DNA of 64,000 nt. It comes from Todiramphus chloris collaris (taxonomy: Eukaryota; Chordata; Aves; Coraciiformes; Alcedinidae). The notes below the pieces were generated by a model that saw nothing but the letters and a program-made list of their open reading frames with translations, ran no database searches and was not told where the DNA came from. Position numbers and translations under genes: made by a program. The stretch's first letter is position 1, and every line of letters starts with the position of its first letter. The DNA lies in the NCBI GenBank assembly GCA_025345505.1, contig JANVCC010000153.1, positions 1-64,000 on the forward strand. Reading direction: 5' to 3'. Shown here one piece after another: positions 1-13,932 of the stretch.

Positions 1-258
1 GTAAAAAAGTGACAACTGACTTGCCCTAGCTCCCTTAGAAATGGTGCTAGCCCCGAATTGTCTTCCTGAATCTTGATTTCTCCGTGCCTCTCCTTCACTG
101 TAAAACACACTTGTGTCTACCTCCTTTCCTTTTGGCTGTACAACATGTTGCATGAAAAAGTGCTGAATTCACCATTTTGCGATACAGGCAAAAAAGTGAC
201 ATACGTCTCGCCCTAGCTCCCTCAGGAAAGGTGCTAGTCCCAAATTGTCTTGCTGAAT
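1..258 (+). repeat. Satellite array block a (about 189-bp unit, plus orientation)
   Basis: Slightly more than one diverged unit of the tandem satellite that fills the first 21 kb. The unit is recognised by the order of its internal boxes: an AGGAAAG-CTGCTAG box, a box around CTGAATTC or a variant, a CCTCCTTTGCTTTAG box, then CTTTATTAG. This block is more degraded than the later ones. The orientation reverses at about 258. Confidence 0.75.
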
Positions 259-830
259 CTTGCCTTGTGGGAGCAATCCCTAGACATTTCTATTTTTAAT
301 GTCTGGTTTTTCCTACAGTTATTAAAGCACTTTGAGAGCACGCAATATTACAGTCTAAAAGGTGGCAGCGACAGATTTCTTCTGCCTCTTTATGGGCTGA
401 TAGAGGTAGGTGAGTACCATCAAGAGAATTCACGGCTTGCAGCTTTCCTGGAGGAGCAATCCCTAGACATTTTCAATTTTTAGTGTCAGCTCTGTGCAAG
501 TATAAATAAGGGCCTTTTTTAGAATACACAGCTCTGCAACTTAAATCAAATGTTGAAAGTCCCGAATTCTTGGTTCTGCGAATGGGATGCGAGAGGTAGC
601 TGGAGGACAGCAAGAGAATTCAGAGCTAGTAGCTTTCTTGAGGCAGCAATCCCTAGATATTTTCAAATTTAAATGTTGGCTGCTTGATAGATGTAATAAA
701 GCACTTTTTGACAACAAACTGGTTTGTAGCCCAAATCAAAGGTAGCAAGTCCGATAATCTTGGTACAGTGAAAGGGCTGCCAGAGCTAGGTGAGGACGAC
801 TCAGAGAATTCATGGCAAGAAGCAATTTAA
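259..830 (-). repeat. Satellite array block b (minus orientation)
   Basis: About three units in the opposite orientation. The text reads GAGCAATCCCTAGACATTTT and GAGAATTCA, the reverse complements of the boxes in blocks a and c. The left switch is abrupt at about 258. The right switch falls between about 815 and 835, where a minus GAGAATTC box runs into a plus CTCAGGAAAGCTG box. Confidence 0.75.
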
Positions 831-3595
831 ATTGTTTGATCACTCAGGAAAGCTGATACCCCCGATTTCTCTTGTTGAACCTCACCTACTCCTGGCAGCC
901 CATTCACTCCACCAGGAAAACAACTCCTGCCTCCTTTGCTTTAGGCTGTAATGACGGTTGGTCTCAAGAATTGATTTATTAGTATTAGCAAAGAGTCAAC
1001 ATTAAATATTGAAAACATCTAGGGATTGCTGCCACAGGAAAGCTGCTAGCCCTGAATTCTCTTGCTGGCTCTCAACTACCCCTAGCAGCCCATTAAGAGC
1101 CCCAGGAAATCTGTTCCTGTGTCCTTTGCTTTAGGTTAGAAACCATTTTATTGTCAATAATCCCTTATTAAATCTAGCAAATAGCCAACACTGAAAATTA
1201 AAAACATCAAGGGATTGATCACAAAGGAAATCTGCTAGTCCTGAATTCTCTTGCTGGGCCTCATCTACTCTGTTGCAGCCCATTCAGATCCCTAGGAAAT
1301 CTGTTCCTGCCTTCTTTGACTTAGGGTGCAATAGAGGTTGTGATTTTATTATTTTATTAATTATTTTATTTTATTAACAATAAACATTATTTTATCATTT
1401 TATTATTTTTTAAATATTTTATTAACAATATCAAAAAAATTGAACATGTCTAGGGATTGCTCTCATAGTAAATCCGCTAGTCCTGAATTCTCTTGATGGC
1501 CCTCACCTACTGCTGCTAGCCCATTCACAGCTGTAAGAAATCTGGACCTTCCTCCTATGCTTTAGGATGCAGAAGAGGTTACTCTCAAAAAAAGTGCTTT
1601 ATTACCTCTAGAAAAGCCACAACACTAAAAATTAAAAATGATTAGGGATTGAACCCCCAGAAAAGCTTCTAGCACTGAATTCTTTTGCTAGAACTCAGTT
1701 AACTCTTACATCCCATGAATACCTACAAGAAATCTGTCTCTGAACCTATTATTTAGGCTGTAATACAAGTTTGGTTCAAAAAGTGCTTCATTAGATCTAG
1801 CAAGGTCTCGACATTAAAGTGTCTAGGGTTTACTCTCACAGGAAATCTGTCAGTCCTGAATTCCTTTACTGGACCTCACCTACACCTGGTACCCATTAAC
1901 AGCCCCAAGAAATCTGTCCCTGCTACCATTGTTACAGGCAGTAATTTTATTTTTTTTTTCCCCTCAAGAAGTGCTTTAGCTCTATGAAAGAGGTGACTTC
2001 AGAAATAGAAAATGTCTAGGGATTAATCCCTCACAAAAGTGGCTACCTTTCTAGTCCTCACCTGCCCCTGACAGCTCATTCACAACCACAAGAAATCTGG
2101 CCATGCTTTCTTTGTTTTTGGCTGTGATCCAGGTTGTTATTCAAAATTGTTTTATTTGAGCTAGCAAAGACTCGACAGTAAACTGAAAAAGACTAGAGAT
2201 TGCTCACACAAGAAATCTGCTAGTCCTGAATTCTCTTGCTGGGCCTCCCTGACCCATGGCAACCAATTCATAGCCCCAGGAAATCTGCTCCTGCTCCCTC
2301 TGCTGTAACCAGTAATACAGATTTTTAACCAAATTTCCTTATTAGCTCTAGCAAAGACTCAACTTTAAATACTGAAAACCTCTAGGGACTGACGTGCCAG
2401 GAAAGCTGCTAGCCCTGAATTCTCTTGCTGGCTCTCACCTGCTCCTGGCAGCCCATTCACAGCCCCAGGATGTCTCCTCCTGCCTCCTTTGCTTTAGTTT
2501 TCAATACAGGTTGTTATCTAAAATTGTTTTATTATCACTAGCAAATGCTCAAAACTGAAAATTGAAAATGTCTAGGGATTCCTCCTACAGGAACGCTGCT
2601 TTCCCCAAATTCTATTTCTGGCCCTCATCTAACCCTGGCAGCCCATGAAGAAACACAAGAAATCTGGCCCTTCCTTCTTTCATATAGGATGTGAAAGAGG
2701 TTGGTCTCAAGAACTTCTTTATTAGCTCTTGCAAAGACTCAACACTATATATCAAAAACCATCCAGGGATTTCTCCCACAGGAAAGCTTCTAGCCCTGAA
2801 TTCTCTTGCTGGCCCTCAACTACACTTTCCCTTACTGGGCCTTGCCTACACCTGGTACCCCTTCATAGCCACAAGAAATCTGGGCCTGACTCATTTGCTT
2901 TAGGCTGTAATACAGGTTAATCTCAAGAACTGCTTTATTAGCTCCATCAAAGACTGGACTAGAAAAATCAAAAATGTCTGGGGATTGATCCCACAGGAAA
3001 GCTGGAAGTCCTGATTTCTCTTGCTGGTCCTCACCTACCCTTGGCAGCCCATTTCTCAGAAAAAAAGAAAACTGGCCCTGTCTCCATTAATTTAGGCTGT
3101 TATACAGGTTTTTCTCCAAAATTGCCTTCTTAGTGCTAGCAAATGCTCAACACTAAAATTGAAAATGTCTAAGGATTGCTCTCACAGCAAAGATGCTAGT
3201 CCTGAATTGTTTTGCTAGCACTCAGCTTCCACTGGCAGCCTATGAGCAGCAGCTGGAAATCTGGATGTGCTTCCTTTCCTTTAGGCTATAAAACAGGTTA
3301 GTCTCAAAAAGTGACAGTGAATATCAAAAACATCTAGGGATTGGTCCCCTAGAGAAGCTGCTAGCCCTGAATTCTCTTGATGACCCTCACCTACCCCTGT
3401 TGGCTCATTCACAGACACAAGAAATCAGTCCCTGCCAGCTTTGCTTTAGGCAGTAATACATGTTCTTCTCAAAAATTGCTTTATTAGCCATGGTAAAGAA
3501 ATGACATTCGAAATTCAAATCATGTAGGCACTGATACCCCAGGGAAACATCTATCACTGAACTCTCTTTCTGACCCTTATCTACCCCTGGCAGCC
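831..3595 (+). repeat. Satellite array block c, first part (plus)
   Basis: Head-to-tail units of about 189 bp. Successive GAATTC boxes lie at 2228, 2417, 2606 (mutated) and 2798. Units look roughly 70-85 percent alike by eye, so the array is old or poorly homogenised. An AT-rich expansion of TTTTATT-type repeats lies inside a unit at about 1345-1435. I see no gene. Short open frames here are translations of the repeat. Confidence 0.9.
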
Positions 3596-4401
3596 TGTCC
3601 TGGTTTGAGTGAGAACAAAACTAATTCTGTTCAGTAATTTTACTTTTTATCTCAGTTCTTCTAATTAACTGCACTGTCTGAAGTTAGCAGCCTGTTCTCA
3701 CAGACAGTGTCTGCTTCTAGCAGTGATAACACCTCATGTTTAGAGTTACTACCAAAGATTGGTACACAGACCAAGGCCACTGCTGGGTCTTGCGTATCAC
3801 ACTGAGGGGTGCAGAAAGTGGAAGGCTGCACCTGCAGGGAGGAGCAGACAGGATGGGTGACCTTAAACTGATCAACGAGGTATTCCATCCCATATACAGC
3901 ATATTCAGTTTAGAGCTGAGGGAACCGAAGGGTCTCTGGGCTCTTCTCCCCTCTTGGACTGCTTTGTCAGCTTTTGCTTGGCTTGTCTCGGGTCTTGTTT
4001 CAGTTCCTTCCTCGGAGCACCCAAGGAGGACCCTGTCCATTCTGCCTTCGATCCAGTCGGTGTGTTCCTGAACCCAGTACCAGAATCCAGCTCCTGAACA
4101 CAGCTCCTGTCTGCTGCAGGGCCCAGTCTGGGACTCCCCCGGTGCCTCCACAGCATCAGTGGTGACAGTGATGTAATTACCATCAGGGGGGTTGGGTTCA
4201 ATACTGGTTTTGTATATATTTGTATATATTCCATTTTTATAATTATTAATTTCATTTCCGTTAGAACTGTTCTAGTTTCCTTTTCTAATCTCAAATTCTC
4301 TCTCTCTTATTTCCTTTCTCTTCCCCTTTGGAGAGGAAGGGGGGTTAACAGAGAGCATCTGTTATAGGTCTAAGGGGCCACCTTGACCCTAAACCATGAC
4401 A
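3596..4401 (+). mobile_element. Solo LTR, same family as ERV-L-like provirus C
   Basis: A TG...CA-bounded LTR of 806 bp, starting TGTCCTGGTTTGAG and ending CTAAACCATGACA. It is closely similar along its whole length to the 5' LTR of provirus C at 41772-42588. The 5-bp sequence CAGCC occurs immediately before (3591-3595) and after (4402-4406), a target-site duplication inside a satellite unit. No internal retroviral sequence is present, so this is an LTR-LTR recombination remnant. Open frames on both strands here are LTR translations, not genes. Confidence 0.9.
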
Positions 4402-4406
4402 CAGCC

Positions 4407-5342
4407 AATTCAGAGCCCCAGAAAATCTGGAAATTCCTCCTTTGGTTTAGGCTATAAACCATTCTATATTCAAAAAGGCCTTATTAAATCTAGCAAAGAG
4501 CCGATACTAAAAATCAGACATCTTGGGATTTCTCTCACAGGAATGCTTCTACCCCTGAATTCTTTTGCTGGCACTCAGCTACCCCTGTTAGCCCATTAAC
4601 AGCCACATGAAATCTGGCCTTGCCTCCATTGTTTTAGTCAGTAATACATGTTTTTCTCAAAAAATGCTTTATTATCTCTACGAAAGAGATTACATTAGAA
4701 ACACAAAAAGTCTAGGGATTGATACACCAGAAAAGGTGGTATCCCTGAATACTCTTGTGGGCCCTCACCTACCCCTGCCAGCCCATTTAGTGTCCCAAGA
4801 AATATGGACCTGCCTCCTTTGATTTAGGCTGTAATACAGGTTGTTACCTAAAATTGCTTTCTTAGCATTAGCAAAGACTCAACATTAAAAATTGAAAACA
4901 TCTAAGCATAGCTGTCACAGCCCTGAATTCTGTTCCTGGCCCTCACATAACCCTGGCAGCCAATGATTGCCCACAAGAAATCTGTCCCTGCCTCCTTTTC
5001 ATTAGGCAGTAATACTTCCTTTTTCAAAAAAAGTGATTTATTAGCTCTATGAAAGTAATGACATCAGAAATAGAAATTGGTGAGGGATTGATCCCCTAGG
5101 AAAGCTGCTAGCTATGATTTCTCTTGCTGGCCCTCACCTACCCCTGGTAGCCCATTCTCAGCAAAAAGAAACCTGGTCATGCCTGCCTTGGTTTAGGATG
5201 TAATACAGGTTTTTATACAAAATTGCTTTATTAGCATTAAAAAAGACTCAACACTAAAAATTGAAATCATCTATGGATTTCTCCCCCAGGAAAGCTGCTA
5301 GCCCTGAATTCTATTGCTGGCCCAAACCTACCCCTGGCAGCC
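4407..5342 (+). repeat. Satellite array block c, second part (plus)
   Basis: About five plus-orientation units continuing the array after the solo LTR. The first unit resumes exactly where the LTR split it. I see no gene. Confidence 0.88.
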
Positions 5343-6068
5343 TGTCCCAGGTTCATGAAGGATTCATGTTTCACAAAGTACAGTGCTGACACACAAGGCT
5401 AATAAGGAAAAGCAATTTTATTCAAGCACTCACACACACAGCTAATAAGCAAAAGCAATGCTACTCAAGCAAACCCAACTAGTTATCTAACATCCCCACA
5501 TACATACCAACCCCAAGGTTACAGATGAACCACTGAGCAGGAGGAGGGCATGTAATGCAGTGCTTGGGAAGAGGAGGCGGTAGGTCCTAATGCCTTCCTC
5601 AGGGTGTCTCCTGAATCAAGATGTGCATCAGGTTGGACTTCTGAAAAATTAATTACTCATCTTCCCACCACAGCGGGCCACTTTAGCTCTCCTGTCATGG
5701 AAACTGGTCCAGTGTCCATGCACAGGTAGCCAGCACAGAGGCTGAACAGTATTTTTCCACCCACAGTGGCTAACAGCGGTCATTCCCCCTGTTACACATG
5801 CATGGGCGTCTTGGGTCACACTCGTTATTTCATCAATCTTCAGCTCCCTTATCCCATCCTTGAGATGTCCTTTTCTTGTTTGGTTCCTGATATCACTCAC
5901 CAGACAACAAGGAGCTGGTTAAGACTGGCTGACTGCCTGATTCCCCCATGCAGCTGCACATTCCAGACGTGGGAGCAAGTACTGTGCTCTCCAGTGCAGT
6001 ACAACAACAGATAGTGGTGTGTCGGAGGGCCACAAAAATGGATCAACATGTTCCAGTACAGATACACA
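5343..6068 (-). mobile_element. Probable solo LTR, minus orientation
   Basis: A 726-bp non-satellite block splits a satellite unit between its CTGGCAGCC and CATTCACAG boxes. It starts TGTCCCAGG and ends GATACACA on the plus strand, as an LTR with TG...CA ends would. A minus-strand AATAAA is present near 5419. A clean target duplication is not visible: AGCC and TCCC flank it imperfectly. I do not recognise the family from other copies in the window. Confidence 0.6.
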
Positions 6069-9000
6069 TCCCATTCACAGCAAGAAGAATTCTGGCCCTG
6101 CCTCCTTTGCTTTAGTCTGTAATATAGGTTGTCAACCAAAAGTGCTTTATTAGCTCTAGCAAAGACTCAATATTAAGTATCAAAAACTTGTACAGACTGT
6201 TCCACTGGGAAAGCTACTAGCCCTGAATTCTCTTGCTGGCCCTCACCTACCCTAGAAGTCAATGAATAGCCACAAGAAATCTGCTCCTGCCTCCTTTGAT
6301 TTAGGCTGTACTACATGTTTTTCTTAAAAATTGCTTTATTAGATCTATGAAAGAGATGACATTAGAAATTGAAAAAGTCTTGGTATTAATCCCCCAGGAA
6401 AGCTGCTGGCCCTCAATTCTCTTGCTGGCTCTCACCTACCCCTGGCAGCCCATTAACAGCCACAAGATATCTGGCACTGGCACCTTTGCTTTAGGCTACA
6501 ATACAGTTTGTTATCGAAAATTGCTTTATTAGCTCTAGCAAAGACTTGACATGAAAAATTGAAAATGTCTGGGGATTGCTGTCACAGGAGAGTTTCTTGT
6601 CCTGAAGTCTCTTTTTGGGCCTCACTTACCCCTTGTATCCCATTAACAGCCACTAGAAATCTGGCTCTACCAGCTTTGTTTAGAATGTAATACTGATTGT
6701 TCTCAAAAAGTGCTTTATTAGCTCTGGGAAAGACATGACATTAGAAATTGAAATGATCTAGGGATTGATCATTTCAGGGAAACTTCTAGCCCCAAATACT
6801 CCTAGGGGCCCTCATCTCCCCCTGTCAGACAATTCAGACACAAGAAATCTGGACCTTCCTCCTTTGCTTTAGGTTATAAACAATTTATTCTCAAAATGGC
6901 CTTATTAAGTCTAGCAAATAAGTGACACTAAAAATTGAAAACATCTAGGAATTACTCTCACAGGAAATCTGCTAGCCCTGAATCCATTTGCTGACTGTCA
7001 CTGTCCCCTGGCAGTAAATGAACTGTCCCAGAATATCTGGATGTGCTGCCTTTGCTTTAGGTTGTAGTACAGGCTGGTCTCAAGAAGTGCTTTATTAGCT
7101 CTAGCAAAGACTCGGCACTAAATATCAAAACCAACTAGGGATTGATTCCCCAGGAAAGCTTCTAGACCTGAATTTTCTTGCTGAGCATCACCTACCTCTG
7201 GCAGGCCAATCACAGCCCCAGAAAATCTGGACCTACGTCCTTTGCTTTAGACTGCAAAAGAGTTTGTTCTGAAAAAGTGCTTTATTACCTCTAGAAAAGT
7301 CTCGACAATAAAAATAAAAAATGTCTAAGGATTGCTCTTACAGAATAGCTGCTACCCCTGAATTCTCTTGCTAGCATTCAGCTAATCCTCGCAGCTCATT
7401 CAGAACAACAAGAAATCTGTCCTATTCTCCTTTCCTTTAGCCTGTAATACAGATTGTTTTCTAAAATTGCTATTTCAGTACTACCAAAAGCTTGGTACTA
7501 AAAAATAGAAAATGTCTAATGATCCCTAGGAAAGCTCATCTTCCTGAACTCTATTGCTGACCCTCATCTACCCCTGGCAGCCTATTCATAGCCACAAGAT
7601 ATCTGGCCATGCCTCCTTTGCTTTAGGCTGTAATACAACAACCTTGTTATCAAAAATTGTTTTATTACCTCTAACAAAAACTTGACACTAAAAATGTAAA
7701 ACAACTAGGAATTGCACCCCAGGAAATCTGCTAGTCCTGAATTCTCTTGCTGGGCCTCCCCTATCCCTAATAGCCCATTAACATCACAAGAAATCTGGGA
7801 CTGCCTCCTTTCCTTTAAGCTGTTAAACAGATTGTTCTCAAAAAGTGCTTTCTTTGCTCTAGCAAAGACTCATAATTAAAAATTACAAATGTCTAGGGAC
7901 TGTTCTCACAGAAAAGCTACTAGTCCTGAATTCTCTTGCTGGCACTGAGATAACCCTGGCAGCTCAGGAACAGCCCCAGTAAATCTGGAAGTGCCTCCTT
8001 TGCTTTAGGATGAAATACAGGTTGTTATCAAAAATTGCTTTATTAGCCCTCACAAAAACTCAACACTAAATATTGAAAGCATCAAGGAAGTTATACCCCA
8101 TGAAAGCTGCTAGCCCTGAATTCTCTTGCTGGCCCTCACCTACCCCTGGCAGCCCACCCACAGCCACAAAAATTATGTCCCTATCTCATTTGTTTTAGGC
8201 TTTAATACAAGTTGTTATCCAAAATTCCTTTATTACCACTAGCAAAGACTCAACACTAAATACTGAAAACATCTAGAGATTGCTCCCACAGGAAAGATAC
8301 TATCCCTGAATTCTCTTGCTGAGCCTCACCTACACCTGGTAGCCCATTAACACACACAAGAAATCTGGCCCTGCCATCTTTGCTTTAGGTTGTCATCTAG
8401 GTTGTTCTCAAAAAGAGCTATACTAGCTCTATGAAAGATATGACATTATCAATTGAAAACATCTAGATGTTGTTCTCCAGGAATCCTTCTAGCACTGAAT
8501 ACACTTGCTGGCCCTAACATATGCTGGCAGGACATTCACAGACACAAAAAGTCCGGCTCTGCCTCCTTTTCTCTAGGCTGTAGTACAGGTTGTTATCCAA
8601 AATTGCTTTATTAGCTCTATCAAAGACTTGACACTATAAATCAAAAACGTATAGATGTTGATCCATAAGAAAAGCTGATAGTCTTGAATTCTCATCCTTA
8701 CTCTCACCGACCCCTGTCAGCCCATTCACAGGCACAAAAAACCTGGCCCTGCCTCCTTATGCAAAATTGCTTTACTAGTGCTAGAAAATAATATATATTA
8801 AAAATGAAAATATCTAAAGATTAGTCTCACAGGAAAGCTGCTACCCATGAATTATCTAGCTGAGCCTCACCTACTTCTGGTAGCCCTTTAACAGCACAAG
8901 AAATCTGATTCCTTTAGGCTGTAATAATACAGGTTGTTCTCAAAAACTACTTTGTTAGCTCTGGGAAAGACATGACATTAGACATTAAATTAATCTAGGG

Positions 9001-12000
9001 ATTGCTCCCACAGGAAAACTTCCAGCCCTGAATTCTCTTGCTGGGCCTCACCAATCCCTGGCAGCCCATTCACAGAATCAAGAAATCGGACACCCTTCCT
9101 TTAGGCTGTAATACAGCTTAGTCTCAAGAAGTGCTTTATTATTGCTAGAAAAGACTTGACATTGAATATCAAAAGCCTCTAGGGATTGATCCCACAGAGA
9201 AGCTGCTAGCCCTTAATTCTTTTGTTGGCTGTCACCTACCCCTGGCAGCTCATTCCCAGCTCCTGGAAATCTTGAGCTTCCTCTTTTGCTGTAGGCTGTA
9301 ATACAGCTATTAGTCTTGAATTCTCTTCTGGGCTTCACCTACATCTGATAGCCCATTCAGAGCCACAAGAAATCTTACACTGCCACCTTTACTTTAGGCT
9401 GTAATAAAGGCTGTTTTCAAAAAAAATTATCTCTACAAAAGACATGACATAAGAAATTGTAAATGTCAAGGGATTGCTCTCACAGGAAAACTTCTAGCCC
9501 TGAGTTCTCTTGCTGGACCTCGCTTACTCCTTCCAGCTTATGCACAACAAGAAATCTGGCCCTACCCGCTTTAGTTTACACAGTAATACAGGTTTTTATA
9601 CAAAATTACTTTATTAGCGCTAGCAAAGACTCAACACTAAGAATTGAAAACATCCTGGGATTGTTCTCATAGGAAAGTTCCTAGTCCTGAATTCTCTTGC
9701 TGACATTTAGCTACCCCTGGCAGCCCATGAATAGAACCAGGAAATCTGGACATGCCTCCTTTGGTTTAGGCTGCAAAACAGATTGTTCTCAAAAAGTGCT
9801 TTATTAGTGCTGTCAAAGACTCAACACTGAAAATCAAAAATGTCTAGGGATTGCTCCCACAGGAAAGATGCTAGCCCTGAATTCTCTTGCTGGCACTCAT
9901 CCACATGTGGCTGCCCATTCACATCCCCAGAAAATCTGGACATACCTCCTTTCTTTCAGGCTGTACTTAAGGTTTGTCTCAAGAAGTGCTTTGTTAGCTC
10001 TAGCAAAGACTCAACAGTAAATATGGAAAACTTCTTGGGATTAATCCCCCTGGGAAGCTACTAGGCCTGATTTCTCTTGCTGGGACTGACTTAATCCTAA
10101 CAGCCCCAGGAAATCTGGATGTGTCTCCATTGGTTTAGACTGGAAAATAGATTGTTCTCAACAAGTGCTTTATTCGCTGTAGCAAAGACTTGACACTGAA
10201 AAATGAAAATTCAAAACATTTAGAGATGGCTCTCAAAGGAGAGATGCTACCACTGAATTCTCTTGCTGGCACTCTGCTACCCCTGGCAGCTCATTCAGAT
10301 CCACTGGAAACCTCAAGCTTCCTCTTTTGCTTTAGGCTGTAATACAGGCTATTATCCAAAATTGTTTTATTAGAACTAACAAAGATTCAACACTAAAAAT
10401 CGAAAATGTCTAGGGATTTCTCTCACAGGAAAGATGCTAGTCCTTAATTCTATTCCTGGCCCTCACCTTTTCCTGGGAGACGCAGGAAATGTGGACCTTC
10501 CTCATTTGCTTTAGGCTATAAATGATTTTGTATTCAAAATGTTCTTACTAAATCTAGCAAAGATCTGACACAGAAAATTGAATGCATCTGTGGATTATTC
10601 TCAGAGGAAAGGTTCTAGCCCTGAATTCTCTTGCTGGCCCTCATGTACCCCTGTCAACTCATTAAAAAAAAATAAAAATAATAAAAATCTGGCGCTGCTA
10701 TGTTACTTTTAGGCAGTGATACAGGTTGTTCTAAAAAACTGCATTATTAGCTCTATATAATAGTCAACAGTAAATACCAAAAACATCTAGGGATTTCTCT
10801 CACAGGTGATTACCTAGACCAGAATTCTGGTCTGCTAGACCAGAATTTTCTTGCTGGTCCTCACCTATCCCTGGCAGCTCATGAACAGACCCAGGAAATT
10901 TGGACCTGCCTCCTTTCTTTTAGGCTGCACAACAGGTTGTTCTCAAAAAGTGCATTATTAGATCTAGAAAAACTCAACACTAAAAATCCAAAATATCTAG
11001 GGATTGATCCCCCAGGAAATCTGCTACCCCTGAATTCTCTTACAGGCCCTCACCTATCTGTGGCAGCCCATTAACAGCCACAAGAAATCTGGCACAGTCA
11101 CCTTTGCTTTAGGCTGAAATACAGGTTGTACTCAAGAAGTGCTTTATTAGCTCTCACAAAAAGTCCCCACTAAAAATTCAAAAAGGTCTAGGGATCGCTC
11201 CCTTAGGAAGGTGGCTAACCTTGAATTTTCTTGCTGGCCTTCACCTACCCCTTCTAGACCGTTCACAGCAAGAAAAAATCTCACCCTGCCTCCTTTGCTT
11301 AAGGCTGTAATACAGGTTATCCAAAATAGCTTTACTAGTGTTATCAAAGACTCAACATAAAATTTTCAAAAATGTCTAGGGATTTGTCTTACAGGAAAGG
11401 TGCTAACCCTGAATTCTCTTACTGGGCCTCATGCACCCCTGGCAGCTCATTCACAGCAACAAGAAATCTGGTCAAGCCTCCTTTGCTTTACACTGTCATA
11501 CAGGTTGTTATCCAAAATTATTATCACTCACAAACACTCGACACTTAACATTGAAAACGTCTAGAGATTGCTCACACAGTAAATCTGCTGCCCCTGAATT
11601 CTCTTGCTGCACCTCACGTAACCCTGGCAGCCAATGAATACCTACAAGATATCTGGACCCTTTTCCTTTTCTTTATGATGTAATACAGGTTGATATACAA
11701 AATTTCTTTATAAAGTCATAGTCTTGACACTAAATATAAAAAATATCTAGGGATTGCTCCCACAGGAAAGATGCTAGCCCTGAATTCTCTTGCTGGCCGT
11801 CACTTAACCCTGGCAGCCAATGAACAGCCACAAGAAATCTGGCCCTTCCTCCTTTGCTTTAAGGTGTAATACAGGTTGTTATACAAAATTGTTTTATTAG
11901 CAATAGAAAAGACTCAACACTAAAAATTGAAAACATCTAGGGAGTGCTCCCACAGGAAAACTGGTAGTCCTGAATTCTCTTGCTGGGCCTCATTGAATCC

Positions 12001-12462
12001 CAGTAGCCAATTCACAGCCCCAGGAAATCTGTTCATGCCTCCTTTGCTTTAGGATATAAATCTTTTTATATTAAAAAAAGGCCTTATTAAATCTATCAGA
12101 GAGCTGGCACTAAAAATTGAAAACATCTAGGTATTTCTCTCACAGGAATGCTTTTAGCCTTGAATTCTCTTCCTCGCCATCACCTACCTATTGTAGCCTA
12201 TTCACAGCAACAAGAAATCTGTCCCTGCTTCCTTTAGTTTAGGGTGTAATACAGGTTATTTTCCAAAATTTCCTTAGTAGTGCTAGGAATGACTCAACAC
12301 TAAAAACTGAAAACATTCAGGGATTGCTCTCACAGAAAGTTGCTAGCCCTGAATTCTATTACTGCTCCTCCCCTGCCCCTGGTAGCTCATTGACAGCCTG
12401 AAGAAATCTGGCACTGCCAACTTTGCTTTATGCTGTAATACAGGTTGTTCTCAGTTATTACT
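6069..12462 (+). repeat. Satellite array block c, third part (plus)
   Basis: About 34 consecutive plus-orientation units without a foreign insertion, the longest clean stretch of the array. Most units keep the GAATTC box and the CTTTGCTTTAGG and GCTTTATTAG boxes. Small slippage tracts occur, for example the A-rich run near 10665-10690. I see no gene or non-satellite ORF. Confidence 0.9.
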
Positions 12463-12823
12463 TAGAATCATAGAATCTTGGAATCATAGAATCATTCAGT
12501 TTGGAAAAGACCCTTGGTATTATCGAGTCCAACCATTGACCCTACTCTGCAAAGTTCACCCCTAAACCATGTCCCCAGCCCTACATCTAAATGACCCTTA
12601 AATACATCCAGGGATGGTGACACAACCACCTCCCTGGGCAGCCTATTCCAATGTCTTTCTGCAATTCTTTTTTTTTCCTAATGTCCAGTTTAATCTACCC
12701 TCTTGTTCTATCTCTAATTACCTGTGAGAAGAGACCATCACCAACCTCACTACAATGTACTTTCACTTAGTTGTAGAGAGTGATGAGGTTTCCCCTTAGC
12801 CTTCTCCTCCTCAAACTAAACAA

Positions 12824-13264
12824 TCACAACTCCTTCAATTGCTCTTCATAAGACTTATTCTCCAGGTCCTTCACCAGCTTTGTTGCCCTCCTCTGCACTT
12901 GCTCCAGCATCTCAATATCTCTCCTGTGTTGAGGTGCCCAAAACTGGACACAATACTCAAGGCATTGCCTCACCAGTGCTGAATACAGGAGGACAATCAC
13001 ATCCCTATTTCTGCTGCTCACACTATTTCTAATACATGCTAGGATGTCATTGACTTTTTTGGCTACCTGGGCACACTGCTGTCTCATATACAGCTGCTTG
13101 TCAGTTAGAACTCCCAGGTCCTTTTCTACCAGACAGTTTTCCAGCCACACCTCCCCAAGCCTGTAGCATTGCATGGGGTTATTGTGGCCCAAGTGCAGGA
13201 CCCAACACAAGGCCTTGTTGAAGCTCATACCGTTAATGTTGGCCCATTGATCCAATCTGTCCAA
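12824..13264 (-). pseudogene. CR1 reverse transcriptase, C-terminal piece
   Basis: About 146 codons on the minus strand match the C-terminal third of the CR1 ORF2 protein. Visible motifs include [17 protein letters not shown] and [20 protein letters not shown], the usual end-of-polymerase block. It lies 3' of the other CR1 piece in the element's own direction, as expected. It ends near the CR1 3' UTR. Frameshifts separate the two pieces. Confidence 0.88.
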
Positions 13265-13584
13265 GTCTCTCTGTAGAGCCTCCCTATCCTCATGCAGATC
13301 AACACTCCCTCCTTCCTAACTTGGTGCCATCTGAGAACTTACTGGTGATACACTCTATGTCAGATAAGATCATCAATAAAGATGTTATTTAGACATGGCC
13401 CCATCACTGTCCCCTTAGGAACACCACTTGTGACCAGCCACCAGTTGGATTTAATTTCATTGACCACCACTCTTTGGGCCCATCTGTCCAGGCAGTGATT
13501 GATCCATCAGATCATATGCTCATTCAGGCCATAAGCAGCCAGTTTTTCCATGAGAATTCTATGGGAAACAGTGTCAAATGCTTT

Positions 13585-13932
13585 TCAAAAGGCTAGGCTA
13601 CCCCTCCAGTCCATTGGGACCTCCCCTGTTAGCCAGGACTTCAGGTAAATAATGGAAAGTGGCTTGGCAAGCACATCTGCCAACTCTTTCAGCAACCATG
13701 GGTGTAACCCATCAAGTCCCATAGACCTGTGTGCATCCAAGTTGTGTAGCAGGTCACTGACCACTTCCTCTTTAAATGCAATGACATTCTGTTTCCCCTC
13801 CCTGTCTCCTAGCTCATGAGGCTGGGTGTCCAGGTAACAGCTAGTTCCACTGGTAAAGACCGAGGCAAAGTAGGCGTTGAGCACCTCAGCCTTTTCCTCA
13901 TACTTTGTTACTATGTTTCCCTTTACATTCAA
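13585..13932 (-). pseudogene. CR1 reverse transcriptase, N-terminal piece
   Basis: About 115 codons on the minus strand carry the CR1-type sequence leading into the RT fingers, including GLDGLHPWLLKELADVLAKP. In CR1 and related LINEs this is the conserved GPDGIHPRVLKEL-type block at the start of the RT domain. The frame is broken downstream, and the RT catalytic region between this piece and the next is frameshifted. It is a decayed LINE fragment with no expected activity. Confidence 0.85.

Noticed and set aside
3717..4294. Minus-strand open frames of 129-144 codons, repeated at 41974-42363
   Set aside because: Both lie in the same LTR family and are shared only because the LTR is repeated. 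They have no gene features.
5649..6139. Frames of about 80 codons on both strands
   Set aside because: They fall within the minus-orientation solo LTR at 5343-6068 and do not resemble any protein.
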